A stretch of 64,000 nt of DNA, from NCBI RefSeq assembly GCF_002954685.1, contig NZ_MSCN01000001.1:2588187-2652186 (forward strand), given 5' to 3'. Source of the stretch: Polaribacter porphyrae. GTDB taxonomy: Bacteria > Bacteroidota > Bacteroidia > Flavobacteriales > Flavobacteriaceae. Of the stretch, positions 1 to 9,160 are shown one piece after another; positions within the stretch are counted from its first letter, which is position 1; each line of letters begins with the position of its first letter. A program made the position numbers and the translations under genes. Below the pieces are notes generated by a model, which worked only from the letters and a program-made list of their open reading frames with translations, did no database searches and had not been told where the DNA came from.

Positions 1-501
1 GCAAGCACCACCATCTAAAATCATTTTTATATCATTCTTAAAATACTGTTCTACATGATCTGGTTTTGTAGGGCTAATACTATTAAAAGGATTTGCACTT
101 GGTGCAGCCAAAGGAAAATCCAACTGATTTAACAACTCTAAAGTAACTGGATGATTTGGAATACGAACTGCAACAGTATCTTTACCTGCTGTTATTACAT
201 CTGGAATACTATCTCTTTTTGGTAAAACCAAAGTCATTGAGCCTGGCCAAAAATGTTGTGCTAAAGTTTTTGCTTTTTCAGGAATATAAGAAACCACATT
301 TTCTAAATATTCTAGATTAGGAATATGAACTATTAGTGGGTTAAAAAATGGTCTTTTTTTAGTTGTAAAAATACTTTGAATTGCTTTTTCACTAAAAATG
401 TTTCCTGCCAAACCATATACAGTTTCAGTTGGTATAGCAACCAATTCTTCGTTGTTGAGAATAGCAACTGCTTTTTTTATATCTTTAGAAATAATGCTCA
501 T
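1..501 (-). CDS. tsaC: L-threonylcarbamoyladenylate synthase (TsaC/Sua5/YrdC family), 3' end outside window
   Basis: The ATG is at 501 on the minus strand and the frame stays open to base 1, so about 167 N-terminal codons are present and the C-terminus lies outside the window. The protein reads MSIISKDIKKAVAIL, then IPTETVYGL and KKRPFFNPLIVHI, and later a stretch with SAN..., which are the YrdC-fold nucleotide-binding signatures. The family makes threonylcarbamoyl-AMP from threonine, bicarbonate and ATP for the t6A37 modification of ANN-decoding tRNAs in the cytoplasm. Whether it is the short TsaC form or the long Sua5 form cannot be told. Family assignment is secure. Confidence 0.9.
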   Translation of the reverse strand, partial: MSIISKDIKKAVAILNNEELVAIPTETVYGLAGNIFSEKAIQSIFTTKKRPFFNPLIVHIPNLEYLENVVSYIPEKAKTLAQHFWPGSMTLVLPKRDSIPDVITAGKDTVAVRIPNHPVTLELLNQLDFPLAAPSANPFNSISPTKPDHVEQYFKNDIKMILDGGAC

Positions 502-749
502 AATTCTGGAGTAAAATTACACATAATAACACATACATTAAACCAGAAGTAAAACAATTATTTTTCTATAATAAGTTAGGCTATTTACCACTTCACTTTC
601 AATGTATTAAAATTACTATTTGTATCTGTTAAATCTGTGTAAAAAGTATTTAATATTAATTCATAATACTTTTCAAACAACAAATTTATAACATATTATT
701 TGAGTCAATATTGCTTTTATATGCGTTAAGCAACAATTTAATTCAATTG

Positions 750-757
750 TAGATTTG
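750..757 (+). promoter_or_regulatory. Possible -7 element (TAGATTTG) for the downstream lipoprotein gene
   Basis: TAGATTTG matches the Bacteroidota -7 consensus TAnnTTTG and lies 20 bases before the ATG at 778. I do not see a convincing TTG -33 element at the right distance, so this is a weak call. The rest of 502-777 contains nothing I can identify. Confidence 0.3.
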
Positions 758-777
758 TACCAATTAAAACTAATATT

Positions 778-1494
778 ATGAAAACAATGAAAATGACAAA
801 TGTAAAATTATTAGCCACAGTATTACTTTCTGCAAGTATTTTAACTTCATGTAAAAATGATAAAAAACAAATAGCAGATAACTCTTCTGATATTGAAGTT
901 GTAAACGAGAACAGCGCAACTGAAAATACTAAATCTACAAAAAAGTATGATGAGAGGATAAAAAAAAGGACTTATAAAATGAAAGATGGTAAATATATTT
1001 CTTACAATCTAAACCAAAGAGGAATTGCTGGTTTTGAGGAATGGAAAGATTTTACCGTAATTAATGCTGAATTAACTAATCTAAATTTATCAAAATCTAT
1101 TGATACAAAAAATGATTCTGAAACAACCTCTGAAAAAAGAATTAGAAATCTGAATTACAGAATTGCCAATCTTAAAAATACCATTCCTACTTGGTTAAGA
1201 ACTGAAGAAGTTTTAGAAGATGTAGCAGATGTTCAGAAAGAATATTTAGAACTAATTAGTGAAAGCAATAGTTCTGAAAAAGAAATGAAAGAAAATCTGG
1301 AAGAGCTTAATGAAAAATTTGATGATTTAAGAGAAGAATTAGATGAAACAATTAACAGGTATATAAAAATTCATGAAGATGCCATTGAAGAATTTAATGA
1401 AGAATTAGACGATGGAGATATTGAAGATGCTATAGAAGAGTATAATGAAGAAATTAAAGAACTAGATAAAATTGTTAAGAAAAATAATAGCTAG
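778..1494 (+). CDS. Acidic lipoprotein with coiled-coil C-terminus, unknown function
   Basis: The 238-residue product starts with a lipoprotein signal (hydrophobic LLATVLLSASILTSC, lipobox cysteine at residue 25), so it should be lipid-anchored in the cell envelope. After a low-complexity linker, residues about 120-238 are strongly charged and rich in E, K, D, L and N, with heptad-like spacing (for example EEFNEELDDGDIEDAIEEYN), suggesting a long alpha-helical coiled coil. I recognise no enzyme motif. It stands alone between a divergent tsaC and a convergent gene. It could be a structural or periplasmic-spacer protein; no function is claimed. Confidence 0.75.
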   Translation: MKTMKMTNVKLLATVLLSASILTSCKNDKKQIADNSSDIEVVNENSATENTKSTKKYDERIKKRTYKMKDGKYISYNLNQRGIAGFEEWKDFTVINAELTNLNLSKSIDTKNDSETTSEKRIRNLNYRIANLKNTIPTWLRTEEVLEDVADVQKEYLELISESNSSEKEMKENLEELNEKFDDLREELDETINRYIKIHEDAIEEFNEELDDGDIEDAIEEYNEEIKELDKIVKKNNS

Positions 1495-1514
1495 AACTTA
1501 CTTTAAATACTAAT

Positions 1515-1546
1515 AAAAAAGACAGATATTAATCTGTCTTTTTTTT
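1515..1546. terminator. Bidirectional rho-independent terminator
   Basis: GACAGAT (1521-1527) pairs with ATCTGTC (1532-1538) around ATTA, flanked by an A run on the left and eight T on the right. It serves the convergent genes ending at 1494 and 1529; the stop codon of the minus-strand gene lies inside the hairpin. Confidence 0.8.
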
Positions 1547-2248
1547 GTATTCAAAAAAATCAAATAAGACATAATTTTCTTTAGTTGGTGGTTTATCACC
1601 CATAAAAAATAAATTTTCTAAACTACAATGAGCTTTAAATTTAATGTTACTTTTTACTTCGGTTTGCAATTCTTTTATTAAAGTATCATTGATAAACCAT
1701 TTTACAAAATAGAAACCATCAACATCTAGTAGTTGCATGGTAAAATTATGATATTCTTCCATTTTTACCCAAAAATGACTCGAATTTGAAGGCGAAAATT
1801 GAGAAACACAAAATACAATAGCTTCATCATCTTTTAAGTTTATTTTTTCTCTATCTGCTTTTTTACCTGAACCAATTTCAAAATCGAACTCAAACTCTTC
1901 TTTTTCATTATGATATAAAAAAGCACCAATACTTACTTGTTCATATAATTTGAACTCTGGTATAAAAATACGCCAAGTATAACTACCTGTTGTAAAGGTG
2001 TTTTTACTTCTAACTTTTACTCTATCTTCTGTATTTGGTCTTGTTTTAATTTTTAAATGATTATTTTCTAATTGATGTAAAGCAGGACTTTTCCAAGAAT
2101 TATCAATCCAGTTTTTTTGAAAAGTTTCTGGGTCGTTAAAGTTTTCTGTAAAAGCCATTTTTTGTTTCATAAATAAACGATTTGAACCACAATTTGTAAA
2201 AAGTAACGTTAATATTAAAAAAGATACTTTTTTAAAGTTTGGGTTCAT
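1529..2248 (-). CDS. Lipoprotein with GH16-like (concanavalin A-like) fold
   Basis: The 239-residue protein has a short lipoprotein signal with the lipobox cysteine at residue 20 (LLFTNC). The body resembles a beta-jelly-roll laminarinase/agarase domain: residues 120-124 read E-F-D-F-E, matching the ExDxE catalytic signature of retaining GH16 enzymes (nucleophile E, assisting D, acid/base E), preceded by a beta-rich region and followed by W/F-rich strands. At about 24 kDa it is close to a bare GH16 domain. It may be a beta-glucan or galactan hydrolase at the cell surface, or a non-catalytic lectin-like relative. It is followed 10 bases upstream by an unrelated small gene on the same strand and may be cotranscribed with it. 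The substrate is unknown. Confidence 0.6.
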   Translation of the reverse strand: MNPNFKKVSFLILTLLFTNCGSNRLFMKQKMAFTENFNDPETFQKNWIDNSWKSPALHQLENNHLKIKTRPNTEDRVKVRSKNTFTTGSYTWRIFIPEFKLYEQVSIGAFLYHNEKEEFEFDFEIGSGKKADREKINLKDDEAIVFCVSQFSPSNSSHFWVKMEEYHNFTMQLLDVDGFYFVKWFINDTLIKELQTEVKSNIKFKAHCSLENLFFMGDKPPTKENYVLFDFFEYKKKTD

Positions 2249-2258
2249 TTATTAAAGA

Positions 2259-2636
2259 TTAACTAGCACTTGGGCAAAACAATAAATCAGTAGGGTTATC
2301 TATATCATATAAATATTGATGACTTCTGGTTTCCTTTTTGCAAAAAGGTTCTATCAGTTTTATCACATTTTCAAAACCTTGTAAAGTTAAAATACAGAAA
2401 AACGTTTGATTGTCTTTGGTTAAAATGCCTTCATCTGTTTTAAATAAACCTAAAATTAAATTACAATTTACAGGTTCTATAAAATCAACTTGAGATAAAT
2501 CTAATTTTTGTTTTTTAAGGATAACAATTTCTATCAATAAGTCTCTAAACTTGATAGCTTCTACCATATCAAAATTATACAAAAGTACCAAGTTTTCTTG
2601 AAGTTCGTTGTAGTTGTCTATATAATCTAGTTTCAT
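2259..2636 (-). CDS. Conserved-looking hypothetical protein, 125 aa
   Basis: A soluble, slightly acidic protein without signal peptide or membrane segment. It begins MKLDYIDNYNELQENLVLLYNFD and has one hydrophobic central block (RDLLIEIVILKKQKLDLSQV) that looks like a helix followed by a beta strand. Two cysteines in the C-terminal half (in FCKKE and LLFCPS) are not arranged as a metal site I know. I do not recognise the family. It lies just upstream of, and in the same direction as, the GH16-like lipoprotein gene (10-base gap), so the two may share a transcript. Confidence 0.65.
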   Translation of the reverse strand: MKLDYIDNYNELQENLVLLYNFDMVEAIKFRDLLIEIVILKKQKLDLSQVDFIEPVNCNLILGLFKTDEGILTKDNQTFFCILTLQGFENVIKLIEPFCKKETRSHQYLYDIDNPTDLLFCPSAS

Positions 2637-2706
2637 TTATTAGAGAATGATTTTATTTTGATAAAAATAAGTATTCTATTTTCAGTAACTTTACTAAAAA
2701 AAGAAA

Positions 2707-4149
2707 ATGTCAAAATTGCTACCAAATTTACCAATTGAAGATTTAACACCTGAAAATGATTATATAGGAATCATTGAAAAAGGAACTCTTCTAAAATCAT
2801 TCTTCTTAAATAACAAACACGAGTTTTCTCAAATTAAAATTTTCTCTATTTATGGTGAATGGGGAAGTGGAAAAAGTACCTTAATGAAATATTTACAAAA
2901 AGAGCTACAAGGTTCTTTTAATACTTTTTTCTTTGAATCTTGGGAGTTTGAAAGTGATGAAAATTTATCACTTTCTCTTTTAGAGAATTTGGTAAATAAA
3001 AATAAATCAAAATATAAAAAAGTTAAAGAAGAACTTTTAGAAACTGGAGGTAAGCTTTTAGAAGGTTTTGCGAGATCTGTAACTATTAAAACTCCTGGTC
3101 TTAATATCAGTGGAGATAAATTAATAAAAACAGTTAAAGAAGAGAAAGAACCGACTTTTTTAGAATTGAAAGAAAAATTTAGAAAAGATTTTAGAAATTG
3201 GGAAAAGGAAATCACAACAAAAGATAAATCTCCAGATTATAATATTGTTTTTATAGATGATTTAGACAGATGTGAACCTGAAAATATTTTAAACCTTCTT
3301 TCTGCAATGAAACTGTTCTTCACTTATGGAAAGAAAACAATTTTCCTATGTGGTATAGATAAAAAAGCAATAAGAGAAGCTGTAAAAACTAAATATGGAG
3401 AAATTGTAAAAGCAAATGAATATTTAGAAAAGATTTTTGATATTTCTTTTTCAATGCCTAAAAATGTAGATACAACTAAATTAGTCAATCTTTATTTTGA
3501 CGATAATGTACGATTAGGAGATAAAAAGTTAGGCGATTTAATAAGTGATTTTTTTGATAAACTTCAATTTAAAAACCCTAGAAGGATTAAGAAAGTTTTA
3601 AATAAATATTTGATTATTAAAAAACTAAAAGAGTCTATTGTTTCTAGAAATATAATTTTACCAAACATAAAGAATAATGATTCAGGAACTCTATTTGAAA
3701 CTTATTTAACTTTATATTTATTAATTCTTAAGGAGTTTGAACCTGATATTTATTTTAATTTATACAATCTTTCTTTGAAAAAAACTAATTACAGAAATAG
3801 TCTTAATAATAATTATAAAAGTGAAAATGAATTAAGTGGAGCAATAACTTCTACACTTGATTACTTTGATTATGATTTTTTATATTTAGACTTCTCTGAT
3901 TATGATTTTTCTAGAAATGCTTTTATAAAGTTGTTAATTTACTTTAGCCCTATAGAAGTTGATGTATTGAGAGGTTATTGTTTTAATTCAAAAGATAGCT
4001 TTATAAAATCATTCAATGTTAAAAATAAAACTACTGAATATTATTTTATTCTTTTTCTATTTGATATTCAAATTTTAGTTAAAAATGAATTAAGACAACA
4101 AGACTATTCTATTAATGACTACAAAAAAATGATTACAAACCTAATCTAA
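2707..4149 (+). CDS. KAP family P-loop NTPase
   Basis: The 480-residue protein has Walker A GEWGSGKST at residues 50-58 and Walker B IVFIDDLDRC at 180-189; the DDLDRC form and a large insert between the two motifs are characteristic of KAP NTPases (STAND-like ATPases). No transmembrane pair is obvious in the insert; residues 105-170 are lysine/glutamate-rich. The C-terminal ~180 residues are Y/F/N-rich and match nothing I know. Bacterial KAP proteins often occur in defence or membrane-associated signalling settings, but no partner gene lies here: its neighbours are a hypothetical gene and polA, whose 3' end it overlaps by 4 bases in convergent orientation. Role unproven. Confidence 0.8.
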   Translation: MSKLLPNLPIEDLTPENDYIGIIEKGTLLKSFFLNNKHEFSQIKIFSIYGEWGSGKSTLMKYLQKELQGSFNTFFFESWEFESDENLSLSLLENLVNKNKSKYKKVKEELLETGGKLLEGFARSVTIKTPGLNISGDKLIKTVKEEKEPTFLELKEKFRKDFRNWEKEITTKDKSPDYNIVFIDDLDRCEPENILNLLSAMKLFFTYGKKTIFLCGIDKKAIREAVKTKYGEIVKANEYLEKIFDISFSMPKNVDTTKLVNLYFDDNVRLGDKKLGDLISDFFDKLQFKNPRRIKKVLNKYLIIKKLKESIVSRNIILPNIKNNDSGTLFETYLTLYLLILKEFEPDIYFNLYNLSLKKTNYRNSLNNNYKSENELSGAITSTLDYFDYDFLYLDFSDYDFSRNAFIKLLIYFSPIEVDVLRGYCFNSKDSFIKSFNVKNKTTEYYFILFLFDIQILVKNELRQQDYSINDYKKMITNLI

Positions 4150-6998
4150 TGCGCTTCTAACCAATTATAACCAATTCCCATTTCTACGTCTAAAGGAACA
4201 ATCATTTTAAAAGCATTTTCCATTTCATATTTTATGATTGGTTTTATAGTTTCTAATTCGTCTTTGTACGCATCAAAAACCAATTCATCATGCACCTGTA
4301 ATAACATTTTAGACTTGAAGTTTTCTTTTTCAAAACGGTTGTGAATGTTAATCATTGCAAGTTTAATAATATCTGCTGCAGACCCTTGTATAGGTGCATT
4401 TACAGCATTTCTTTCTGCTCCAGATCTTACCATCGCATTTCGAGAATTAATGTCTTTTAAGTATCTACGTCTGTCTAAAACCGTTTCTACATAACCATGT
4501 TCTCTTGCAAAATCTACTTGAGCAGACATATAAGCTTTTAGTTTAGGATATGTTTCATAATACGTATCAATCAATTCTTTAGCTTCACTTCTAGATAAGT
4601 TGGTTTGGTTACTCAATCCAAAAGCAGAAACTCCATAAATAATACCAAAATTAACAGTTTTAGCATTGCTTCTTTGTTCACGAGTTACTTCATCCAAATG
4701 AACATTAAAAACTTTTGCAGCAGTTGAAGCGTGAATATCTTCGCCGTTTTTAAAGGCATTTATCATGGTTTCTTCTTCACTTAAAGCAGCAATAATTCGC
4801 AATTCAATTTGACTGTAATCTGCAGCTAACAATACATAATCGTTGTTTCTAGGCACAAACGCTTTTCGCACTTCACGACCTCTTTCTGTTCTGATTGGAA
4901 TATTTTGTAAATTCGGATTGTTAGAACTCAATCTACCAGTTGCAGCCACAGCTTGTGCATACACTGTATGAATTCTGCCTGTTTTTGGATTGATTTCATT
5001 AGGTAACGCATCTACATAGGTACTTTGTAATTTTTTATACTGACGATATTCCAAAACATCTTGAATTATTTTATGGTCTTTTGCCAAATATGATAAAATA
5101 TCTTCTCCTGTTTTATATTGACCCGTTTTTGTCTTTTTTGGTTTTTTTACCAATTCCAATTTTTCAAACAGTACAATTCCCAATTGTTTTGGAGAACCAA
5201 TATTAAATTCTTCTCCTGCTTGTTCGTAAATACTTTTTTCTAATCTGTTGATATCATTAGTTAAGGCAACAGACAATTCACTTAAAAATTCAGTGTTGAT
5301 ATTGATACCCTCAATTTCCATCGCTGTTAAAACAGAAACTAAAGGCAATTCAACTTCATTAAATAGTTTGGTAACGTTTCCACTTTCTAATTCTGATGTA
5401 AAATGTTGTTTTAATTGCAGAGTAATATCAGCATCTTCCACTGCATACTCTGTTTGGTCAGCAATAGGTACAACTCGCATAGAAAGCTGATTTTTTCCTT
5501 TTTTACCAATCAATTCTGTAATAGAAACAGGCTGATAATTCAAGTAGGTTTCCGCCAAAACATCCATATTGTGCCTCATATCTGGATTGATGAGGTAATG
5601 AGCAATCATCGTATCAAATAGTTTTCCTTTTACAGGCATATTATAATTAGACAATACTTTAATGTCATACTTTAAATTATGTCCAATTTTCTCAATATCA
5701 GATTCGAAAAAGGGTCTGAATTCTTCTAAAATTACTTTGGTTTCTTCTTGATCTTCTGGAAAAGAAACATAATATCCTTTTCCAACTTCGTAAGAAAATG
5801 CAATTCCTATTAATTCTACTTCTAATGCTTTTAAACCAGTAGTTTCTGTGTCAAAACAAACAGAAGTTTGTTGCATCAACTTTTGAATCAATAATTTTCT
5901 TGAGAAAGGAGAATCAATATGTTGATAAAAATGATTGGTGCTTGTAATAGTTTTAAAACCAGAAGCTACTTCTTCTTTGGTTATACTCCCAGTGCCTGGT
6001 GCTGCAAATAAATCGAATTGGCCATCTGTATTTGAAGTTGACTTTTTGGGAGATTTTTGAGATTGTTTCGTTTCACTTGTAATGACAGTTGTATCTGAAG
6101 TTTGTGTTGAGGTTTCAGTAGCAAAAGTTCGTAAGAAATTGGTCAATAAATTTCTAAACTCTAAATCATTAAAAATTTCAGTAACTTTTTCTTTATTGGG
6201 TTCATCTAACGTAAAATCGGTAGCATCAAAAGTTACTGGAACATCCAACATTATGGTTGCTAATTTTTTAGAAAGCAAACCTAATTCTCCATTTGCTTCT
6301 ACTTTCTCTTTCATTTTCCCTTTCAACTGATCTGTATTTGCCAACAAACCTTCCATAGAACCAAATTGTGCTAAAAACTTTTTGGCGGTTTTTTCTCCTA
6401 CTCCAGGTAAGCCAGGTATATTATCAGAAGAATCGCCCATCATTCCTAAAAAATCAATGACTTGTAGAGGGTTTGTAACTCCAAATTTTTCTTGTACTTC
6501 AGGAACTCCCCAAATATCATAACCACCTCCAAAACGTGGTTTGTACATAAAAATATTTTCGGAAACAAGTTGCGCAAAATCCTTATCTGGAGTTACCATA
6601 AACGTTTTGTAGCCTTCTTTTTCTGCCTGTTTAGAAAGTGTACCAATTACATCATCTGCCTCAAAACCTTCTTTTACCATTATTGGAATGTGCATGGCTT
6701 TTAAAATCTCATAAATGTAAGGTATAGCAAGTCTAATTGCTTCTGGAGTTTCATCTCTGTTAGCTTTATAAGCTTCGAATAGTTCTACTCTATCTGTACT
6801 GCCTCCTTTGTCAAAACAAACTGCTAAATGATCAGGTCTTTCACGTTTAATAACATCTAATAATGAGTTCATAAAACCCATAATTGCAGAAGTATCTAGT
6901 CCTTTAGAATTGATTCTTGGGTTCTTTATAAATGCGTAATATCCACGAAAAATTAATGCATACGCATCAACTAAAAAAAGTCTTTTTTGATCTGCCAT
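4146..6998 (-). CDS. polA: DNA polymerase I
   Basis: The 950-residue protein carries all three Pol I domains. The 5'-3' flap exonuclease occupies residues 1 to about 290 (LFLVDAYALIFRGYYA at the start, and the GDSSDNIPGLPGVGEKTA helix-hairpin-helix). The 3'-5' exonuclease lies around 360-540, with an intact CFDTETTGL motif, so proofreading residues are present. The polymerase domain follows (DYSQIELRI motif A, a fingers helix with RSNAKTVNFGIIYG, and QVHDEL motif C). It removes RNA primers and fills gaps in replication and repair. Length is in the usual range. It is transcribed alone and convergent with the KAP gene. The identification is certain. Confidence 0.98.
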   Translation of the reverse strand: MADQKRLFLVDAYALIFRGYYAFIKNPRINSKGLDTSAIMGFMNSLLDVIKRERPDHLAVCFDKGGSTDRVELFEAYKANRDETPEAIRLAIPYIYEILKAMHIPIMVKEGFEADDVIGTLSKQAEKEGYKTFMVTPDKDFAQLVSENIFMYKPRFGGGYDIWGVPEVQEKFGVTNPLQVIDFLGMMGDSSDNIPGLPGVGEKTAKKFLAQFGSMEGLLANTDQLKGKMKEKVEANGELGLLSKKLATIMLDVPVTFDATDFTLDEPNKEKVTEIFNDLEFRNLLTNFLRTFATETSTQTSDTTVITSETKQSQKSPKKSTSNTDGQFDLFAAPGTGSITKEEVASGFKTITSTNHFYQHIDSPFSRKLLIQKLMQQTSVCFDTETTGLKALEVELIGIAFSYEVGKGYYVSFPEDQEETKVILEEFRPFFESDIEKIGHNLKYDIKVLSNYNMPVKGKLFDTMIAHYLINPDMRHNMDVLAETYLNYQPVSITELIGKKGKNQLSMRVVPIADQTEYAVEDADITLQLKQHFTSELESGNVTKLFNEVELPLVSVLTAMEIEGININTEFLSELSVALTNDINRLEKSIYEQAGEEFNIGSPKQLGIVLFEKLELVKKPKKTKTGQYKTGEDILSYLAKDHKIIQDVLEYRQYKKLQSTYVDALPNEINPKTGRIHTVYAQAVAATGRLSSNNPNLQNIPIRTERGREVRKAFVPRNNDYVLLAADYSQIELRIIAALSEEETMINAFKNGEDIHASTAAKVFNVHLDEVTREQRSNAKTVNFGIIYGVSAFGLSNQTNLSRSEAKELIDTYYETYPKLKAYMSAQVDFAREHGYVETVLDRRRYLKDINSRNAMVRSGAERNAVNAPIQGSAADIIKLAMINIHNRFEKENFKSKMLLQVHDELVFDAYKDELETIKPIIKYEMENAFKMIVPLDVEMGIGYNWLEAH

Positions 6999-7103
6999 TT
7001 TTCCTTTTTTGATGAAGATATAAAGCTACAAAATAATATGATGATTATATAAATTTGTAACAATTATTAGGTTAAGTTTACTAATATTAAAAACTATAAA
7101 AAA

Positions 7104-8234
7104 ATGAATTTATCTTTTAAAATTTTAATAGGATTTTTTGTTGTTGCTTTATTGTTGATAGCTAGTGCATTTGTTTACATAAAGAAAAGTTCTAGTATTG
7201 ATGATTTAGTTGTTAATGAAACTGACTCAATAAATAAAAAAATAGTATTAGCAAAGCTGTGGTTAAACAAACTACAAAAAGATAAGAAATTTAATGGTGC
7301 TGTTTTATTAATAAAAAATGATAAAGTTATATTAAAAGAAACGTATGGGTTTACAGATAATACCAAAAAAATAGCACTTACAAATAATTCCTCTTTTAGA
7401 TTAGCATCAGTATCTAAACAGTTTACTGCTGCAGGTATTATGCTACTTAAAGAGCAAGGAAAATTAAATTTTGATGATAGCATTACCAAATATTTACCTC
7501 AATTAAGTTATAATACTGTTACCATTAGAAATTTATTAAATCATACTTCTGGAGTGCCTGATATTTATATGAATTTTGAAAGTAAATATAAAAAAGAGAT
7601 TGATAAATTTTTAAGCATTTCTAAAATGGTTGATTTACTTGCTAAAGAAAATAAACCGTTAACAAGCAAACCAAATGAAAAATACAGATATAACAATACT
7701 GGCTATGTTTTGTTAGCTGCTATTGTTGAAAGTATTTCTAAAAAATCATTTGAAGATTTTATGCAAGAAGAATTGTTTAGTAAGCTAAAAATGAAAAATA
7801 CCAGAGTTTGGAATTTAGCTTCTAAAGATTCCACTTTTAAAAATAAAACATCTTCTTTTGAATATATACTTGGTAAACCTTATCCTTTAGAACCATCAAT
7901 TTTAGATGGTGTTGCTGGTGATGGAGGAGTCTTTTCTAGCATTAATGATTTTGTAATTTGGAATCAATTTTGGCATCAAAATGAATTTTTATCAAAAGAA
8001 ACCATGCATGAAGCTTTTAAAGAACCCATTTTAAATGATGATTCAATATCTGATTACGGTTTTGGATGGATAATAACTAAAAACAAAGCAATGTGGCATA
8101 ATGGATCTTGGCTGGGTGCAAGAACTATGATTATTAGAAATCCTCAATTAAAAAATTGTCTGGTAATTTTAGATAATTCATCTTCTAAAAATATTGATAA
8201 AATTGCAGAAAAACTTGTTCAAGTTTTTAAATAA
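7104..8234 (+). CDS. Serine hydrolase of the beta-lactamase / class C penicillin-binding family
   Basis: The 376-residue protein has one N-terminal membrane segment (residues about 5-26, ILIGFFVVALLLIASAFVYI) that would anchor it with the catalytic domain in the periplasm. The active site set is complete: S102-V-S-K105 (SxxK), YNN in RYNNTGY (YxN), and HNGS near the C-terminus in place of KTG, as in many class C-like esterases and D-aminopeptidases. The family hydrolyses esters, amides or peptidoglycan stem peptides; a true beta-lactamase role cannot be assumed. It sits 1 base from the convergent desaturase gene and has no operon partner. Confidence 0.85.
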   Translation: MNLSFKILIGFFVVALLLIASAFVYIKKSSSIDDLVVNETDSINKKIVLAKLWLNKLQKDKKFNGAVLLIKNDKVILKETYGFTDNTKKIALTNNSSFRLASVSKQFTAAGIMLLKEQGKLNFDDSITKYLPQLSYNTVTIRNLLNHTSGVPDIYMNFESKYKKEIDKFLSISKMVDLLAKENKPLTSKPNEKYRYNNTGYVLLAAIVESISKKSFEDFMQEELFSKLKMKNTRVWNLASKDSTFKNKTSSFEYILGKPYPLEPSILDGVAGDGGVFSSINDFVIWNQFWHQNEFLSKETMHEAFKEPILNDDSISDYGFGWIITKNKAMWHNGSWLGARTMIIRNPQLKNCLVILDNSSSKNIDKIAEKLVQVFK

Positions 8235-8235
8235 A

Positions 8236-9066
8236 TTACGCTTTATATTCAGCAGATTTTAATCCTTTTTGAAAAGGAGCTTTTAACTGATATATTAAAT
8301 CTTCAGATTTTTCTGCATCCAAAATATCTACTCCATAAACAATGTCTTTGGTGTCTTTATATACAAATGTTCCAAAAATACGATCCCAAAAAGAAAAGAT
8401 GTTTCCAAAATTAGTATCTGTCCAAGGCATTACATGATGATGATGAAACTTGTGTGTATTGGGTGAAATAAACACATAACTTATCGCTTTGTCTAGTTTA
8501 GTTGGCAAGCTTATATCTGCATGTGAAAAATAAGTAAAAAGCACTGTTAAAATGCGGTACATTAAATAATAAGAAACTGGCAACCCAGCAATTAATACAC
8601 CAATTAATGCAAAAGTTTCTCTAAAAATAAAATCAATTGGGTGATGTCTTGTACCAGAAGTAACATCTACGTGAGTATCACTATGATGTACTGTGTGAAA
8701 CTTCCACATAAAAGGAACTTTATGAAGCAGATAATGCACCACATATTGTGATGTAAAATCTAAAATCATAATTGCAAGAATAATTTCAACCCAAACTGGC
8801 AAATCTACCATATTTAATAGTCCAAAATTATTGGCATCAATCCAAAGAAAAACACCAACAGTAAGTACCCCAAAAACAACATTAATAATCATCGTTGATA
8901 ACAATAATGCTAGGTTTGTTTTAGCATGTTTCCATTTATTATATTGATGTTTCTTTAAAGGATATACTCCTTCTAATACCCAAAAAAGAGATAAGCAACC
9001 TACAATCCAGATTAGTTTTTGAACACTTGTTAAATTCTCGAAAAAAGTAATTATCGAATCTATCAT
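8236..9066 (-). CDS. Sterol desaturase / fatty acid hydroxylase superfamily membrane enzyme
   Basis: The 276-residue integral membrane protein has four or so hydrophobic segments and the di-iron histidine boxes of the superfamily: HYLLH, HTVHH and HKFHHHH, with a further FSHAD. Members use a non-haem di-iron centre and O2 to hydroxylate or desaturate lipids (sterols, fatty acids, carotenoids, alkylglycerols). Which lipid is used here is unknown; flavobacteria make zeaxanthin-type carotenoids and hydroxy fatty acids, so either is possible. No lipid genes neighbour it. It ends 1 base after the convergent serine hydrolase. Confidence 0.88.
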   Translation of the reverse strand: MIDSIITFFENLTSVQKLIWIVGCLSLFWVLEGVYPLKKHQYNKWKHAKTNLALLLSTMIINVVFGVLTVGVFLWIDANNFGLLNMVDLPVWVEIILAIMILDFTSQYVVHYLLHKVPFMWKFHTVHHSDTHVDVTSGTRHHPIDFIFRETFALIGVLIAGLPVSYYLMYRILTVLFTYFSHADISLPTKLDKAISYVFISPNTHKFHHHHVMPWTDTNFGNIFSFWDRIFGTFVYKDTKDIVYGVDILDAEKSEDLIYQLKAPFQKGLKSAEYKA

Positions 9067-9137
9067 TTTATAAAAATTAGCATTCTAAAATACAAAAACT
9101 TTAACAAGTTGTTAAAATGCATTGTTTTTTTAACACT

Positions 9138-9145
9138 TACCTTTG
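9138..9145 (+). promoter_or_regulatory. Possible -7 element (TACCTTTG) for the metallophosphoesterase gene
   Basis: TACCTTTG fits TAnnTTTG and lies 15 bases before the ATG at 9161. It overlaps the TTG at 9143 that would otherwise extend the reading frame, which argues for the ATG as the start. A TTG at 9122-9124 is too close to be a standard -33 element. Confidence 0.35.
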
Positions 9146-9160
9146 TTATTTACATCTTTT

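Noticed and set aside
2850..3215. Antisense frame inside the KAP gene, and similar long antisense frames inside polA, pyk, the M28 gene, the SSS gene and the HTCS gene
   Set aside because: They have no conserved motifs, follow the codon pattern of the sense gene and overlap well-identified genes completely.
7056..7064. TTGTAACAA upstream of the serine hydrolase gene as a PUL operator
   Set aside because: It is far from the PUL and such a nine-base match is expected about once or twice by chance in this window.
9143..9160. TTG start that would lengthen the metallophosphoesterase by six residues
   Set aside because: It overlaps the likely -7 element TACCTTTG and the ATG at 9161 gives the normal hydrophobic start.
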